This document shows, piece after piece, positions 18,650-26,814 of a stretch of DNA of 64,000 bases. How positions within the stretch are numbered: position 1 is the first letter of the stretch; each line of letters starts with the position of its first letter. The position numbers were made by a program, and so were the translations under genes. The notes beneath the pieces are model-generated. The model did no database searches, had not been told where the DNA came from, and saw only the letters and a program-made list of their open reading frames with translations. Origin of the DNA: JACMLC01 sp963817025 (lineage in GTDB: Bacteria; Acidobacteriota; Blastocatellia; Pyrinomonadales; Pyrinomonadaceae); contig CAWFML010000005.1 in assembly GCA_963817025.1 (NCBI GenBank), positions 496,001-560,000 on the forward strand, given 5' to 3'.

Positions 18650-20029
18650 TTAATTCGGGGCCGGTTCGTATTCGTCAGAGCTTCCGGTGGCCGGGTTGAG
18701 CTGAGTGTTGGCGAGCCGTATGGAGAGAGGCGGCGCGCTGTAGTTGAAGGCGGCGGGGCCGCCGTGCATGGTTTGAATCTGCGTCACGAGCGCGTCCTGA
18801 TATTCACGAAAGCGCAGCACGCTGCCGTACATGTTGCAGATGACGAACAGGAGCGTTTCGCCTGAAGCGGTACGCATCTGCCCGACGAGCGCGCTCGCGC
18901 CGCCGTCAGTTCTAATCAGCGTGCCGGTCTTGGCAATCACGCTGCCGCGCGAGGGCGTGATGGTATACCTTTTCTGAAGCGTGCCCGGATCAATTCCCGC
19001 CACGGGCATGATGTCCGCGACAGACAGCTTGTATTTCGCCAGCTCCGTGCGCAGCGAGCGGAAGATTTTCATCATCGCGCGGGGCGTCACGCGATTAACG
19101 CCGAGGCCGCTCGTCGAAGCCAGACGAATCTCCGCCGGATTGATGCCGAACTCCTTAATCATCGCCTGTTGCACGCCTGCCGCGCCGCCAAGGGTGTCGC
19201 CGATACGCTCGGCCATGAAATTGTTCGAGAAGCAGAGCAGGGCTTTCAAGACATCCGTCAGCTTGCTCGATTTATGCGTCGCAAGCAGGCGCGCACGCGC
19301 TGGCACACTGTCAACATAGACTGCGCCCAATACCGAAACGCTCGGCACTGTTTGCAAACTCGACGCATCACCGAGCGCAGCTCTCTGATCCAGCCATGCG
19401 CGTGTCGCGGCTGCCGGGCGGCGGCTAGCATCCAGCGTGTCGTAGAGTTGGTCGCCCGAACGCTGCGAAGACCAGTCGAAGTTCATCGTAAAGCGCGGCG
19501 CGACGATTAAATCGCCCGTCACCGTGCGGACGCCTGCGCGATTCAATTCCTGCGCCACCATGACTGCGTGCTCGTAATTAAACGAAGGGTCGCGCCCCGA
19601 AATAATCAGGTCGCCTGTAAGCGTGCCGGTGGTCTTGTCGAATGTGCCGTTCGTCCAGACGGCTGTCGCAAAGCGATGATCCGGGCCAAAGGCGCGCAGG
19701 GCCGTCAGGGCCGTCAACAGCTTGACGCCCGAAGCAGGATTAAAGGCCGTGTCCGCCGTCTGCTCCATCAAGACTTTGCCGTCCAGTGATTCGACCAGCA
19801 CGCCGCGCACGCCCGTGACGATGGGTTCGTAAGAAGGCGTCGCCGCATCCGGCGCGGCCACGGTCGGCTGCACGGGTCTGGTGATAACAATCGGCTGTGT
19901 CAGAGATGGCGTCGGTTGTCCGGCGGGCTGCGACCTCGTTTGCGCGGTTGCGCCCGAATGCGCGAGCGCAAACGAAGTGATGAGCGTCAGCGACAAAAAT
20001 AGATAACGCTTAAAAGTATGATGGCTCAT
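18650..20029 (-). CDS. dacB: D-alanyl-D-alanine carboxypeptidase/endopeptidase (PBP4 class, S13)
   Basis: 459 residues with a signal peptide (MSHHTFKRYLFLSLTLITSF then ALAHSGATAQ). The three penicillin-binding motifs are present: SGVK within NPASGVKLLTAL (SxxK), SNN in CFSNNFMAERIG (SxN) and KTG in VIAKTGTLIRTDGG. The order and spacing suit the S13/PBP4 family, which trims or cleaves peptidoglycan cross-links in the periplasm. A Pro-rich segment follows the signal peptide. The start at 20,029 is chosen for GGAGAG about 5 bases upstream and for the signal peptide; 13 more codons are open upstream. It is followed by a strong terminator. Confidence 0.9.
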   Translation of the reverse strand: MSHHTFKRYLFLSLTLITSFALAHSGATAQTRSQPAGQPTPSLTQPIVITRPVQPTVAAPDAATPSYEPIVTGVRGVLVESLDGKVLMEQTADTAFNPASGVKLLTALTALRAFGPDHRFATAVWTNGTFDKTTGTLTGDLIISGRDPSFNYEHAVMVAQELNRAGVRTVTGDLIVAPRFTMNFDWSSQRSGDQLYDTLDASRRPAAATRAWLDQRAALGDASSLQTVPSVSVLGAVYVDSVPARARLLATHKSSKLTDVLKALLCFSNNFMAERIGDTLGGAAGVQQAMIKEFGINPAEIRLASTSGLGVNRVTPRAMMKIFRSLRTELAKYKLSVADIMPVAGIDPGTLQKRYTITPSRGSVIAKTGTLIRTDGGASALVGQMRTASGETLLFVICNMYGSVLRFREYQDALVTQIQTMHGGPAAFNYSAPPLSIRLANTQLNPATGSSDEYEPAPN

Positions 20030-20180
20030 GCTTCTCTCCGGACGATCAGAATCTTTAAGGGGCAGCAAGCACCTGCCTTAGCATGTCTCAACTGGCTCGA
20101 TTGATGCAAGCATTTTTTTCAAGCCGGAAAAGAAACGCAGGCTTTTGATGCCGCAAAGCAGGCCCGTGGATGTTCGATGA

Positions 20181-20307
20181 AGAGCAAGGCGGAAGGATGA
20201 AGGCGGAAGGATGAAAAGAGTGCTATTGAAGATGAGCGATTCAAGTTTGAATAGCATTCTCTTCATCCTTCATCCTTCCGCCTTCATCCTTGCTCTTCCG
20301 CCTTGCT
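20181..20307. repeat. GGATGAAGGCGGAA inverted word-repeat (family B copy 1)
   Basis: The left arm is built of GCAAGGCGGAAGGATGAAGG-type words and the right arm is its inverse (TTCATCCTTCCGCCTTCATCC then TTGCTC in 20-base terms). The loop holds AGCGATTCAAGTTTGAATAG. Other copies start at about 55,539, 58,407 and 60,818. Confidence 0.85.
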
Positions 20308-20379
20308 TGTCGTCTCGTTGACAAGCTTCAAAGCGGCCTCATACAATCTTTTCTGAAAAACTTTTCTTAAAAAAACCTC

Positions 20380-21042
20380 GTGAGACCAGACAACCAAATC
20401 GTCACAATTGAAAACATACTTGCAGCACACCGTGCGAGACGTGTGTTGATTCAAACGCGGCTCGCGGAATTTCGTGACATCTGGCAGACGGCATCGGACG
20501 CGCGGCTCTTTGAAGAGCTGGTCTATTGCATTTTCACAGCGGGCGCATCGGCACGTATGGGCCTGCGCTCGGTCGAAGCCGTCCGGCTCCTGCTCTCTGA
20601 AGGCACGCAGGAAGAGTTGACACGCGCGCTTGTCGGCGTGCATCGCTATCCGGCGGCGCGGCCCGGTTACATCGTCGTCACGCGCGACTATTTGACCGAA
20701 GATTGCGGGATGCGCCTGCGCGAGCGGCTTGAAAGTTTCAGCGATTCTCTGGAGAGACGCGACTGGCTGGCGCGCGAGCGGCGCATCAAAGGACTCGGAT
20801 ATAAAGAGGCGAGCCACTTTCTGCGCAACGTGGGACTTAAGGGGTACGCGATTCTTGATAAACATATCTTGCGTAGTCTCTCGGAACTCGGCATCATAGA
20901 ATCGCCGCAACCGCCCACCACCCGCGCGCGTTATCTGGACACAGAGCAGCGCATGAAAAAATTCGCGCGCGACCTGCGAATTGATTTTGAAGAGCTTGAT
21001 CTGGTGCTCTGGTCTATGAAGACGGGCGAGGTGTTAAAATGA
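20380..21042 (+). CDS. N-glycosylase/DNA lyase, Ogg2-like (HhH-GPD)
   Basis: 220 residues. The helix-hairpin-helix and catalytic lysine lie in GLGYKEASHFLRNVGL, and the catalytic aspartate in YAILDKHILRSL; both are diagnostic of archaeal-type 8-oxoguanine glycosylase Ogg2, which excises 8-oxoG and nicks the strand by beta-elimination. This family is mostly archaeal but occurs in some bacteria. The start is a GTG at 20,380; no good ribosome binding site is seen, so the true start could be slightly different. The stop overlaps the ATG of the next gene (ATGA), implying coupling. Confidence 0.85.
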   Translation: MRPDNQIVTIENILAAHRARRVLIQTRLAEFRDIWQTASDARLFEELVYCIFTAGASARMGLRSVEAVRLLLSEGTQEELTRALVGVHRYPAARPGYIVVTRDYLTEDCGMRLRERLESFSDSLERRDWLARERRIKGLGYKEASHFLRNVGLKGYAILDKHILRSLSELGIIESPQPPTTRARYLDTEQRMKKFARDLRIDFEELDLVLWSMKTGEVLK

Positions 21043-22805
21043 TGCCGGGAAAAGGTGAAGAGGGTAAAAAGGATTTTGATAAAAGGCAGGTGCAGCAAAT
21101 GATTCGAGACGCACAACATCGGAATAGCTCAAAGGCTCATTCGTATCCTATTACCCGTTTCGCCTCTTTACCTTTTACCCTTCGCTCTCTCGCGGGGCTG
21201 GTGATTTGCGCGTCGCTTTTCGTGGCTGTGCTCATCGTGCCGACGCCTCAGGCAAAGGCTGCTGACAACAAGCTACGCAATCGTGCTGAGCGTGCGCTGC
21301 GCGAGGGCGATTTCGATCTGGCGGAGAAGCTTTACCGCGAGCTGCTGCAAAAGGATGCGCGCCATATAGAAGCGCGCCTCGGCCTCAGTTTCGCGCTCTT
21401 TAAAAAAAGAAATCTGCGCGATGCTTTTGACCATGCGGCGCGCGTCATCGCCGAAGAGCCTTTGTCTGCACGCGCGCATTCCCTGATCGGCGCGGTCATT
21501 CTGGCGAGCGGCGATTTCCGGCGTTCGGTTGAAGAGTTTCGCACGGCCCTGAGTCTCAAAGATAACGACGCGCGTGCCGTGGCCGGACTGGCGATGGTTG
21601 ATTTTTACGAGAACCGGCTCGACAAAAGTTTTCAGGGTTTGCGGAAAGCTTCTTTCATCGACCCGAACGAGCCTGATTTCTTTTTCGATCTGGGCCAGGT
21701 GGCCGCACGCATCGAGCGTTATAAGGAGGCCGCAGACGCTTACGAGCGATTCCTCGCCATCGCTCCCAAGACGGACACGGATCGCCGCGCACGCATACGC
21801 GGGCTGATAGATTTCCTGCGCTATCTGGGAGACCAGGGCGCGCTCTATTCGCCGGGCGGCTCAAGCAAGACGGCTATCGCTTTTGAAGCGGGCAACCCGC
21901 GCCCCGTCATGGAGGTTCGCCTCAACGGGAATAAAGAGCCGCTGCGTTTTGTGCTCGACACAGGCTCCGGGATGTCCGTCATGTCCGAAGATGCTGCCAA
22001 GCGTATGGGCATCAAGTCTGTCGCGCGCGGCGGGACGGCGCGCGGCGTCGGCGGGGCCGGACGCTTTGAGATTGTTTACGGCTTTCTACAGTCTATGGAG
22101 ATAGGCGACGTGCGGGTCACGAATGTGCCGGTCTACATCCGGCGCTTCTATGGCGCAGGCCCTCCGGTGGATGGCTACATCGGTCTTTCCGTCATTTCCA
22201 GATACGTTGCGACGGTTGATTACGGCACGCACCTCTTCAGCCTCTCGCGCAATCGCGGAGATGACGATGAAGTGACAGGCGGCAAGCGCATCAATATTAA
22301 AGATGACCGGGAAAGAGACCAGACCACAATCGCTCCCAGCCTTGAGATTCCGATGCGGATTACTTCGAGCGGTTTTTTGAGCGGCGAAGTCCGGCTCGAT
22401 GGCATTGAGCAGCCGCTCAACTTTATCATTGATACGGGCGCGGACATCTCCGTCATCGCCGAGTCTCTTTTTAAGAGGGAAGACGCGAGCCTCTTTCCGC
22501 AGATCGAGCGGATACGCGTCTACGGCTCTGCCGGAGTCGCGGACAATGTCACGACGCTGCTCTTGCCGCGCGTCTCTTTTGGCGCGCATGTCCGCGAGGG
22601 GATACGCGCGGCGGTGCTCGATCTTGAGCCGATTAACGAGACTGCCGGGTTTGACCAGATGGGCATCATCGGGGCCAACTTTCTGCGGCACTATCGCGTC
22701 ACCTTCGATTTTCAGCGCTCTATCGTGCGGCTCGAGCCCGTCCGAAACGATGCGCCGAAAAAAGAGACTCCGCCGCGCGAATCCACGGTTCCCGAACAGC
22801 CATGA
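21039..22805 (+). CDS. TPR protein with two retropepsin-like aspartic protease domains
   Basis: 588 residues from the coupled ATG at 21,039 (alternative start 21,099). A hydrophobic segment (AGLVICASLFVAVLIV, about 50-65) with an AKAAD cleavage-like site suggests export. Residues about 78-260 are TPR-like helical repeats. Two retropepsin modules follow: FVLDTGSGMSVMSEDAAKRM and FIIDTGADISVIAESLF, each with its own DTG Asp, each closing with a second-half motif (VDGYIGLSVISRY; MGIIGANFLRHY). Retropepsins act as dimers, so two copies in one chain could fold as a self-contained protease. The first 60 codons run through an AAGGTAAAAAGG-type palindrome. Confidence 0.75.
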   Translation: MMPGKGEEGKKDFDKRQVQQMIRDAQHRNSSKAHSYPITRFASLPFTLRSLAGLVICASLFVAVLIVPTPQAKAADNKLRNRAERALREGDFDLAEKLYRELLQKDARHIEARLGLSFALFKKRNLRDAFDHAARVIAEEPLSARAHSLIGAVILASGDFRRSVEEFRTALSLKDNDARAVAGLAMVDFYENRLDKSFQGLRKASFIDPNEPDFFFDLGQVAARIERYKEAADAYERFLAIAPKTDTDRRARIRGLIDFLRYLGDQGALYSPGGSSKTAIAFEAGNPRPVMEVRLNGNKEPLRFVLDTGSGMSVMSEDAAKRMGIKSVARGGTARGVGGAGRFEIVYGFLQSMEIGDVRVTNVPVYIRRFYGAGPPVDGYIGLSVISRYVATVDYGTHLFSLSRNRGDDDEVTGGKRINIKDDRERDQTTIAPSLEIPMRITSSGFLSGEVRLDGIEQPLNFIIDTGADISVIAESLFKREDASLFPQIERIRVYGSAGVADNVTTLLLPRVSFGAHVREGIRAAVLDLEPINETAGFDQMGIIGANFLRHYRVTFDFQRSIVRLEPVRNDAPKKETPPRESTVPEQP

Positions 22806-23290
22806 AGCAGAGTCTCTATCTGGAAACATCTGTCGTCGGCGCGTATCTCGACAACGGCGAGCCGTTTCGCCGCGACCTGACGATTCGCTGGTGGGAGCAT
22901 GAACTGCCGGAATATCGCGCGGTCGTTTCCATGCTCGTCCAGCGCGAATTAGAGCGCGTGCCTGAGCCGCATCGCACGGGCTATCTGAATCTCGTGCGCC
23001 CGCTCGAACAGGTCGAACTCACGGAAGAAGCTTCCATTCTCGCCGAAGGCTACATCACGCGCGGCATCTTTCATCGCAAATATATTGCAGACGCGCTCCA
23101 CGTCGCTCTTGCATCCTTTCACAAAATAGATTATTTGGTCACATGGAACTTCGGTCATCTGGCGAACGTGCGCAGGCAGGCGCGCATCCGTCTCTTTAAC
23201 ACTGCCGCCGGATTTTTTGTGCCGATGATCGTGACGCCCGAATTTCTAGTTTCCGAAGCGACAGAAAGGAATGAGAAAAGTGAAGGGTGA
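22802..23290 (+). CDS. PIN-domain protein (VapC-like)
   Basis: 162 residues starting MKQSLYLETSVVGAYLDNGE, overlapping the previous gene by 4 bases (ATGA). PIN features are an N-terminal YLETS with acidic Glu in place of the usual Asp, a mid-chain RELERVPEP, and ADALHVALASFHKIDYLVTW containing the conserved Asp followed by WNFGHLAN. Such proteins are Mg-dependent RNases, usually toxins. The following 76-residue gene is a likely partner. The region after residue 140 (EATERNEKSEG) overlaps the start of a GTGATAAGTG word-repeat. Confidence 0.75.
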   Translation: MKQSLYLETSVVGAYLDNGEPFRRDLTIRWWEHELPEYRAVVSMLVQRELERVPEPHRTGYLNLVRPLEQVELTEEASILAEGYITRGIFHRKYIADALHVALASFHKIDYLVTWNFGHLANVRRQARIRLFNTAAGFFVPMIVTPEFLVSEATERNEKSEG

Positions 23291-23366
23291 TAAGTGTTGA
23301 GTGATGAGAGAAAAGCTCTCTCACATTTACGCTTCACTCATGACTCACGACTCATGACTGTGTTAT
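23291..23366. repeat. GTGA-type inverted word-repeat (family D)
   Basis: The left arm TAAGTGTTGAGTGATGAGAG pairs with the right arm CTCACGACTCATGACTGTG and TTCACTCATGA. It fills exactly the space between the PIN gene and its small partner. Confidence 0.7.
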
Positions 23367-23597
23367 ATGTATCGCAAGCCAAGATTTCTGGAAGCATTGC
23401 ACGCCATCCGCGAGGAGATGTCACGCGAGGCGGATTACGATGTGGATTTATTCGCGGAGATGGTGCGCTCAGGATTGCATCCGGCCTCCGGCGCAGAACG
23501 CAACATACGTGGCTACAAAAGCCGCGCGCCGCGCAACGAGGATGAGAGCGAGACCACCGCGCCGCCGCGTAAAGAGAGAAAGCGGGCCGCTAGATGA
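23367..23597 (+). CDS. Small basic protein, possible partner of the PIN protein
   Basis: 76 residues: MYRKPRFLEALHAIREEMSR, then EADYDVDLFAEMVRSGL and a Lys/Arg/Pro-rich tail (PPRKERKRAAR). Short proteins with a LHxIREEMSRE motif commonly sit beside PIN proteins of this type and are presumed antitoxins. Here it is the downstream gene. The helical first half and basic disordered tail would allow binding to the toxin or to nucleic acid. Pairing is inferred from position and recalled co-occurrence. Confidence 0.6.
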   Translation: MYRKPRFLEALHAIREEMSREADYDVDLFAEMVRSGLHPASGAERNIRGYKSRAPRNEDESETTAPPRKERKRAAR

Positions 23598-23600
23598 GAG

Positions 23601-23686
23601 GACAGTGACAAGTGGCGAGTGACAGGTGACGAGAGAATCCGCTCTTGTCTTTAACTCGTCACTCGTCACTCATCACTCGTCACTGT
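23601..23686. repeat. GTGACGA inverted word-repeat (family D)
   Basis: The left arm AGTGACAAGTGGCGAGTGAC plus AGGTGACGAGAG pairs with the right arm ACTCGTCACTCGTCACTCAT plus CACTCGTCACTG. A T8 run follows immediately, so it also resembles an intrinsic terminator, ending only a few bases before the next ATG. Confidence 0.85.
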
Positions 23687-23693
23687 TTTTTTT

Positions 23694-24479
23694 ATGGACG
23701 TTACGTTTGAAACAATCGGCATTGAAGTCCCGAACGAGAAGGATTTCAATCATCTGGCAGAGAGCGCTGGCTGCAACGGCGAGCCGACGCAGCTTAACCG
23801 GCGCGGCGCGGTCTTGCATGGCCGCTGCTGGAAACTGGGCGAGGGGCTGGAGGTCTGGACAGTGCTTTATGAATCGGGCACGGGCGAGATTTTTTATGCG
23901 GACTGTCGCCCCGGCTTTCGCGCGCGTTATGCCCAGCGCATCAGCCCGTGGGCTTTGACGGAATATGATGAAGAAGGCGAAGCCGTGATTCATGGCTACT
24001 GCGACGGCACGGACACGGAAGTTCTTTTCGAGTTGCAGAACCTGACGGAAGTCGGCCCCGCAGGTTTTCGCGCGCATGCGCTGCATGTCAGTCTCTGCGG
24101 GCTGGCCTATCGCGCGCGTATCTGTGACAAAGCAACTCAGCCGCGCTGGGAGCCGCTCGAAAAATCCGCGCCCTCGCGCGCCGCACATGAAAATGATTGG
24201 AGCCTCTGCGGTCGCGTAATAGCTTTTAAGCCGCTCCGCAATCCTTTGTCGGGCAGCGAATTGTACTGGGTTTATCTCGACCTCGGAAAACTAAAGCTCG
24301 AAGTGCTGGTCAATCATCGCGCCTTGCGTGGACGCCTCAAGGTCGGAGCGACTCTGTCCGCAGAGGTCTGGCTACAGGGCCACGTGCTCGACGAGATGGC
24401 CCTGCGCGCGCGTTACGAAGGCGTTGACCTGGCCTACTCGCCCGTTGATTTCTGGGCCAGCCTGAAAAGAAGAAACTGA
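23694..24479 (+). CDS. Conserved-looking hypothetical protein
   Basis: 261 residues starting MDVTFETIGIEVPNEKDFNH. It appears to be a soluble alpha/beta protein without signal peptide or membrane segments; cysteines are scattered and form no metal motif. The stretch WSLCGRVIAFKPLRNPLSG followed by ELYWVYLDLGKLKLEVLVN resembles a small beta-barrel. I do not recognise a family. The ATG directly follows the family D repeat and its T8 run, so there is no normal ribosome binding site. The downstream gene encodes a lytic transglycosylase with another palindrome between them. Confidence 0.65.
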   Translation: MDVTFETIGIEVPNEKDFNHLAESAGCNGEPTQLNRRGAVLHGRCWKLGEGLEVWTVLYESGTGEIFYADCRPGFRARYAQRISPWALTEYDEEGEAVIHGYCDGTDTEVLFELQNLTEVGPAGFRAHALHVSLCGLAYRARICDKATQPRWEPLEKSAPSRAAHENDWSLCGRVIAFKPLRNPLSGSELYWVYLDLGKLKLEVLVNHRALRGRLKVGATLSAEVWLQGHVLDEMALRARYEGVDLAYSPVDFWASLKRRN

Positions 24480-24484
24480 ATCGG

Positions 24485-24557
24485 TGGACAGGGGACAGGT
24501 ATCAGGGGGCAGTAGTTTCAAGCTGACCCCAGACCCCTGTTCCCTGTCCCCTGTTGT
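24485..24557. repeat. GGACAGGG inverted word-repeat
   Basis: The left arm GTGGACAGGGGACAGG and ATCAGGGGGCAG pairs with the right arm CCCCTGTTCCCTGTCCCCTG. It exactly fills the gap between two co-directional genes. Confidence 0.8.
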
Positions 24558-24558
24558 G

Positions 24559-25332
24559 ATGAAACGTCTGATTCCAATCATCCTCATCCTGCTCTTGCTC
24601 GCCGGTATCGGGGTCTATTTTTTCAATCGCTACTGGATACATCGTTACGATGCTTTGATTGCCAGACAGGCGAGCATCTATCGCTTGGACCCTGATCTGG
24701 TCTGGTCCATAATTTATGAAGAGACATATTTTAGCCCGTGGAAGACGGGCGGCGCGGGCGAGATAGGTTTGATGCAGGTCACGCCGACCGTGGGCCGCGA
24801 GTGGGCTGCGGCCACGGGCATGCGCGAACTGGAAAAAGATATGGAGCGCGACCCGGCAAACGTGCTGCGCGATGCGGAGCGAAATATACAGATCGGCTGC
24901 TGGTATCTGGAAAAACTTTATGAGCAGTACCGCGACGTGCCGGGCGCAGAGGCGCGCATGGTCGCAGGCTACAACGCAGGGCCGAGCCGCGTCGCCGAAT
25001 GGAACAAGACGCAGGGCAGCGCGCCCGCTCTCACCGAAAACCAGTTTGTGGAGCGCATTGATATTCCTTCGACACGCGCTTATGTCACTTCAATCCTCGA
25101 ACGCTATCACCGTTTGAGGAGCAGTCGCACGCAGCCGGTCGGCAGTCGGCAGCGATTTCATAAAGAGGAAGTCAATCTGCTAACTCAACTACAGACTTCT
25201 TCTTTGCGGCTTTGCGCCTTTGCGGGAGACGATAATTTCCCGCAAAGACGCAAAGCCGCAAAGAAAGCCTTAACCGCTTACCCACACGGAACCCTCTCTT
25301 TATTGCCAGGTATCACAGGGCCGTTCAATTGA
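24559..25332 (+). CDS. Membrane-anchored lytic murein transglycosylase (GH23)
   Basis: 257 residues. One N-terminal helix (MKRLIPIILILLLLAGIGVY) anchors an Slt-type domain at about 40-190 with catalytic Glu in WSIIYEETYFSPW, GEIGLMQVTPTVG, and AGYNAGPSRVAEWN. It cleaves peptidoglycan with 1,6-anhydro product formation. Residues after about 192 are not conserved: they are encoded by a family C palindrome (25,202-25,263) and continue to the stop, so the C-terminal tail is repeat-derived. The start at 24,559 is set by the membrane anchor. The stop overlaps the next start (TTGA). Confidence 0.88.
   Translation: MKRLIPIILILLLLAGIGVYFFNRYWIHRYDALIARQASIYRLDPDLVWSIIYEETYFSPWKTGGAGEIGLMQVTPTVGREWAAATGMRELEKDMERDPANVLRDAERNIQIGCWYLEKLYEQYRDVPGAEARMVAGYNAGPSRVAEWNKTQGSAPALTENQFVERIDIPSTRAYVTSILERYHRLRSSRTQPVGSRQRFHKEEVNLLTQLQTSSLRLCAFAGDDNFPQRRKAAKKALTAYPHGTLSLLPGITGPFN
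25202..25263. repeat. Family C palindrome inside the transglycosylase reading frame
   Basis: 26-base arms (25,202-25,227 and 25,238-25,263) pair with a single mismatch around a 10-base loop. The words are CTTTGCGG, CTTTGCGC and CTTTGCGGG. The open frame crosses the whole palindrome. Confidence 0.9.
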
Positions 25333-26648
25333 CATACCGGCAGCTACTTTCAGGCAATACTGATTTTCGTCGCCTGTGGATGGGGCAGGTCGTGTCTGAA
25401 ATCGGCGACTGGCTGAACAACATCGCCGTGCTCGCGCTCACGATACAGCTTGCCGGTGCGGGCCGCGAAGGACTCGCCATCGCCCTCTATGCCATCTCGC
25501 GCCATCTGCCGCTCTTTTTGTTTGGGCCACTGGCAGGCGTCGTCGTGGATCGCGCAGACAGGCGGCGCGTGATGATCGCTGCGGATGTGTTGCGCGCCTT
25601 GCTCGCGCTCGGATTCCTGCTGGCTAACATGTGGGGCGCGCTGCCGTTTATTTACGCGGTCGGGGCTGGAATGTTTGCCGTCTCTTCTTTCTTCAATGCC
25701 GCAAAGCGCGCGACAATTCCGAACCTCATGCATGGCGCGGAGGAACTGTTGAGCGCAAACTCGCTGTCGGCTTCGACCACAGCCGCGACCATCGCCGTCG
25801 GCTCCGCGCTCGGCGGCGTGATTGCGACCTTCGTCGGGCGGAACACGGTCTTTGTTATCAACGCTGCCACCTTTCTCGTCTCAGCCGAAATGATTCGACG
25901 CATACGCCGCAAGACGAAGCCGCGCGTTGAAGAAGAGACGCGCCCGGATAGCAATTCTCACACGCGTCTTCATATCGGGTTTGTGCTTCATCGCGCGGTG
26001 GTGGATTTTCGTGAAGGCTTGAGCTACGTACGGCACAGTCATGTGCTGTCTGCGATTTTTATCGTCGCCGCAGGATGGGGTTTGGGCAATGGCGTGGCGC
26101 GTGCGCTGTACAGTATCTTCGGGGCGCGGCTTGGCGAAGAGGCGGCGGCAGGATTGTTCGCGCGCCCGACGGATTTCGGAATCTCCGTGCTGTTTGTCGC
26201 AATGGGTTTGGGCGGGGTGCTGGGTGCGCCTCTCGCGCGTCGCTTCAATGCGGGGTCGAGTGAGGCGCTCGGCTCGCGCATGGGCCGCTCGATGTTCTTT
26301 GACGGCTGTGGCCTTGCGCTCTTTAGTCTGATGCCGGGCTTGTGGAGCGCGGCACTGGTGCTCATTGCGCGTGAGATGAATTTTGCTATCTGGTGGACGG
26401 CGCAGCAGACGCTTATCATGAGCCGGACGGATAACCGCTATGCGGGGCGCGTTTTCGCTTCGTATGAAACTTTGACGACGCTGATGATGGTCGGCTCGAT
26501 GCTCGCGGCGGGCGCGGCGGCAGACAAGTATGGCATCAAGCCCGTTGCGGCATCCGGCGGCATCGTCATCGCGCTCTCAGGTCTGCTATGGTTTGTTCTG
26601 CACAGAGGACGTAACGACAAGAAGCAAACAGCAGAGTTGTTGGAGTAA
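25329..26648 (+). CDS. MFS transporter (EntS/MFS_3-like exporter)
   Basis: 439 residues with about 12 transmembrane segments. The N-terminus FRRLWMGQVVSEIGDWLNNI is characteristic of the MFS_3 group related to enterobactin and macrolide exporters, followed by the loop-2-3 motif GVVVDRADRRRVM. A cytoplasmic loop of about 45 residues (RRKTKPRVEEETRPDS) separates the two halves. Substrate is unknown. It begins with a TTG whose TTGA overlaps the stop of the transglycosylase gene; this unusual start is supported by the conserved N-terminal motif lying right after it. Confidence 0.88.
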   Translation: MTYRQLLSGNTDFRRLWMGQVVSEIGDWLNNIAVLALTIQLAGAGREGLAIALYAISRHLPLFLFGPLAGVVVDRADRRRVMIAADVLRALLALGFLLANMWGALPFIYAVGAGMFAVSSFFNAAKRATIPNLMHGAEELLSANSLSASTTAATIAVGSALGGVIATFVGRNTVFVINAATFLVSAEMIRRIRRKTKPRVEEETRPDSNSHTRLHIGFVLHRAVVDFREGLSYVRHSHVLSAIFIVAAGWGLGNGVARALYSIFGARLGEEAAAGLFARPTDFGISVLFVAMGLGGVLGAPLARRFNAGSSEALGSRMGRSMFFDGCGLALFSLMPGLWSAALVLIAREMNFAIWWTAQQTLIMSRTDNRYAGRVFASYETLTTLMMVGSMLAAGAAADKYGIKPVAASGGIVIALSGLLWFVLHRGRNDKKQTAELLE

Positions 26649-26690
26649 AACGAGAGAACCTTTCCACTCAAGATAGTATGACCTTCAACC

Positions 26691-26787
26691 CTTTGCGCCT
26701 TGAGTTTTATCTTTGCGCCTTTGCGCGAAACAGCGACGTTTCACGCAAAGGCGCAAAAAGGGAAACACTCAAGGCGCAAAGGGGTTG
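26691..26787. repeat. CGCAAAG-type inverted word-repeat (family C)
   Basis: The left arm CCTTTGCGCCTTGAGTTTT with CTTTGCGCCTTTGCGCGAAA pairs with the right arm TTTCACGCAAAGGCGCAAAA and ACTCAAGGCGCAAAGGGG. It fills the gap between the MFS and amidohydrolase genes. Confidence 0.85.
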
Positions 26788-26814
26788 AGAGGATTTTCCT
26801 GAACGTCACTTTCT

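Noticed and set aside
18093..18699. Short open frames in the gap before the PBP4-type gene
   Set aside because: No ribosome binding site, Arg/Ala/Cys-rich composition typical of chance frames, and one overlaps the terminator.
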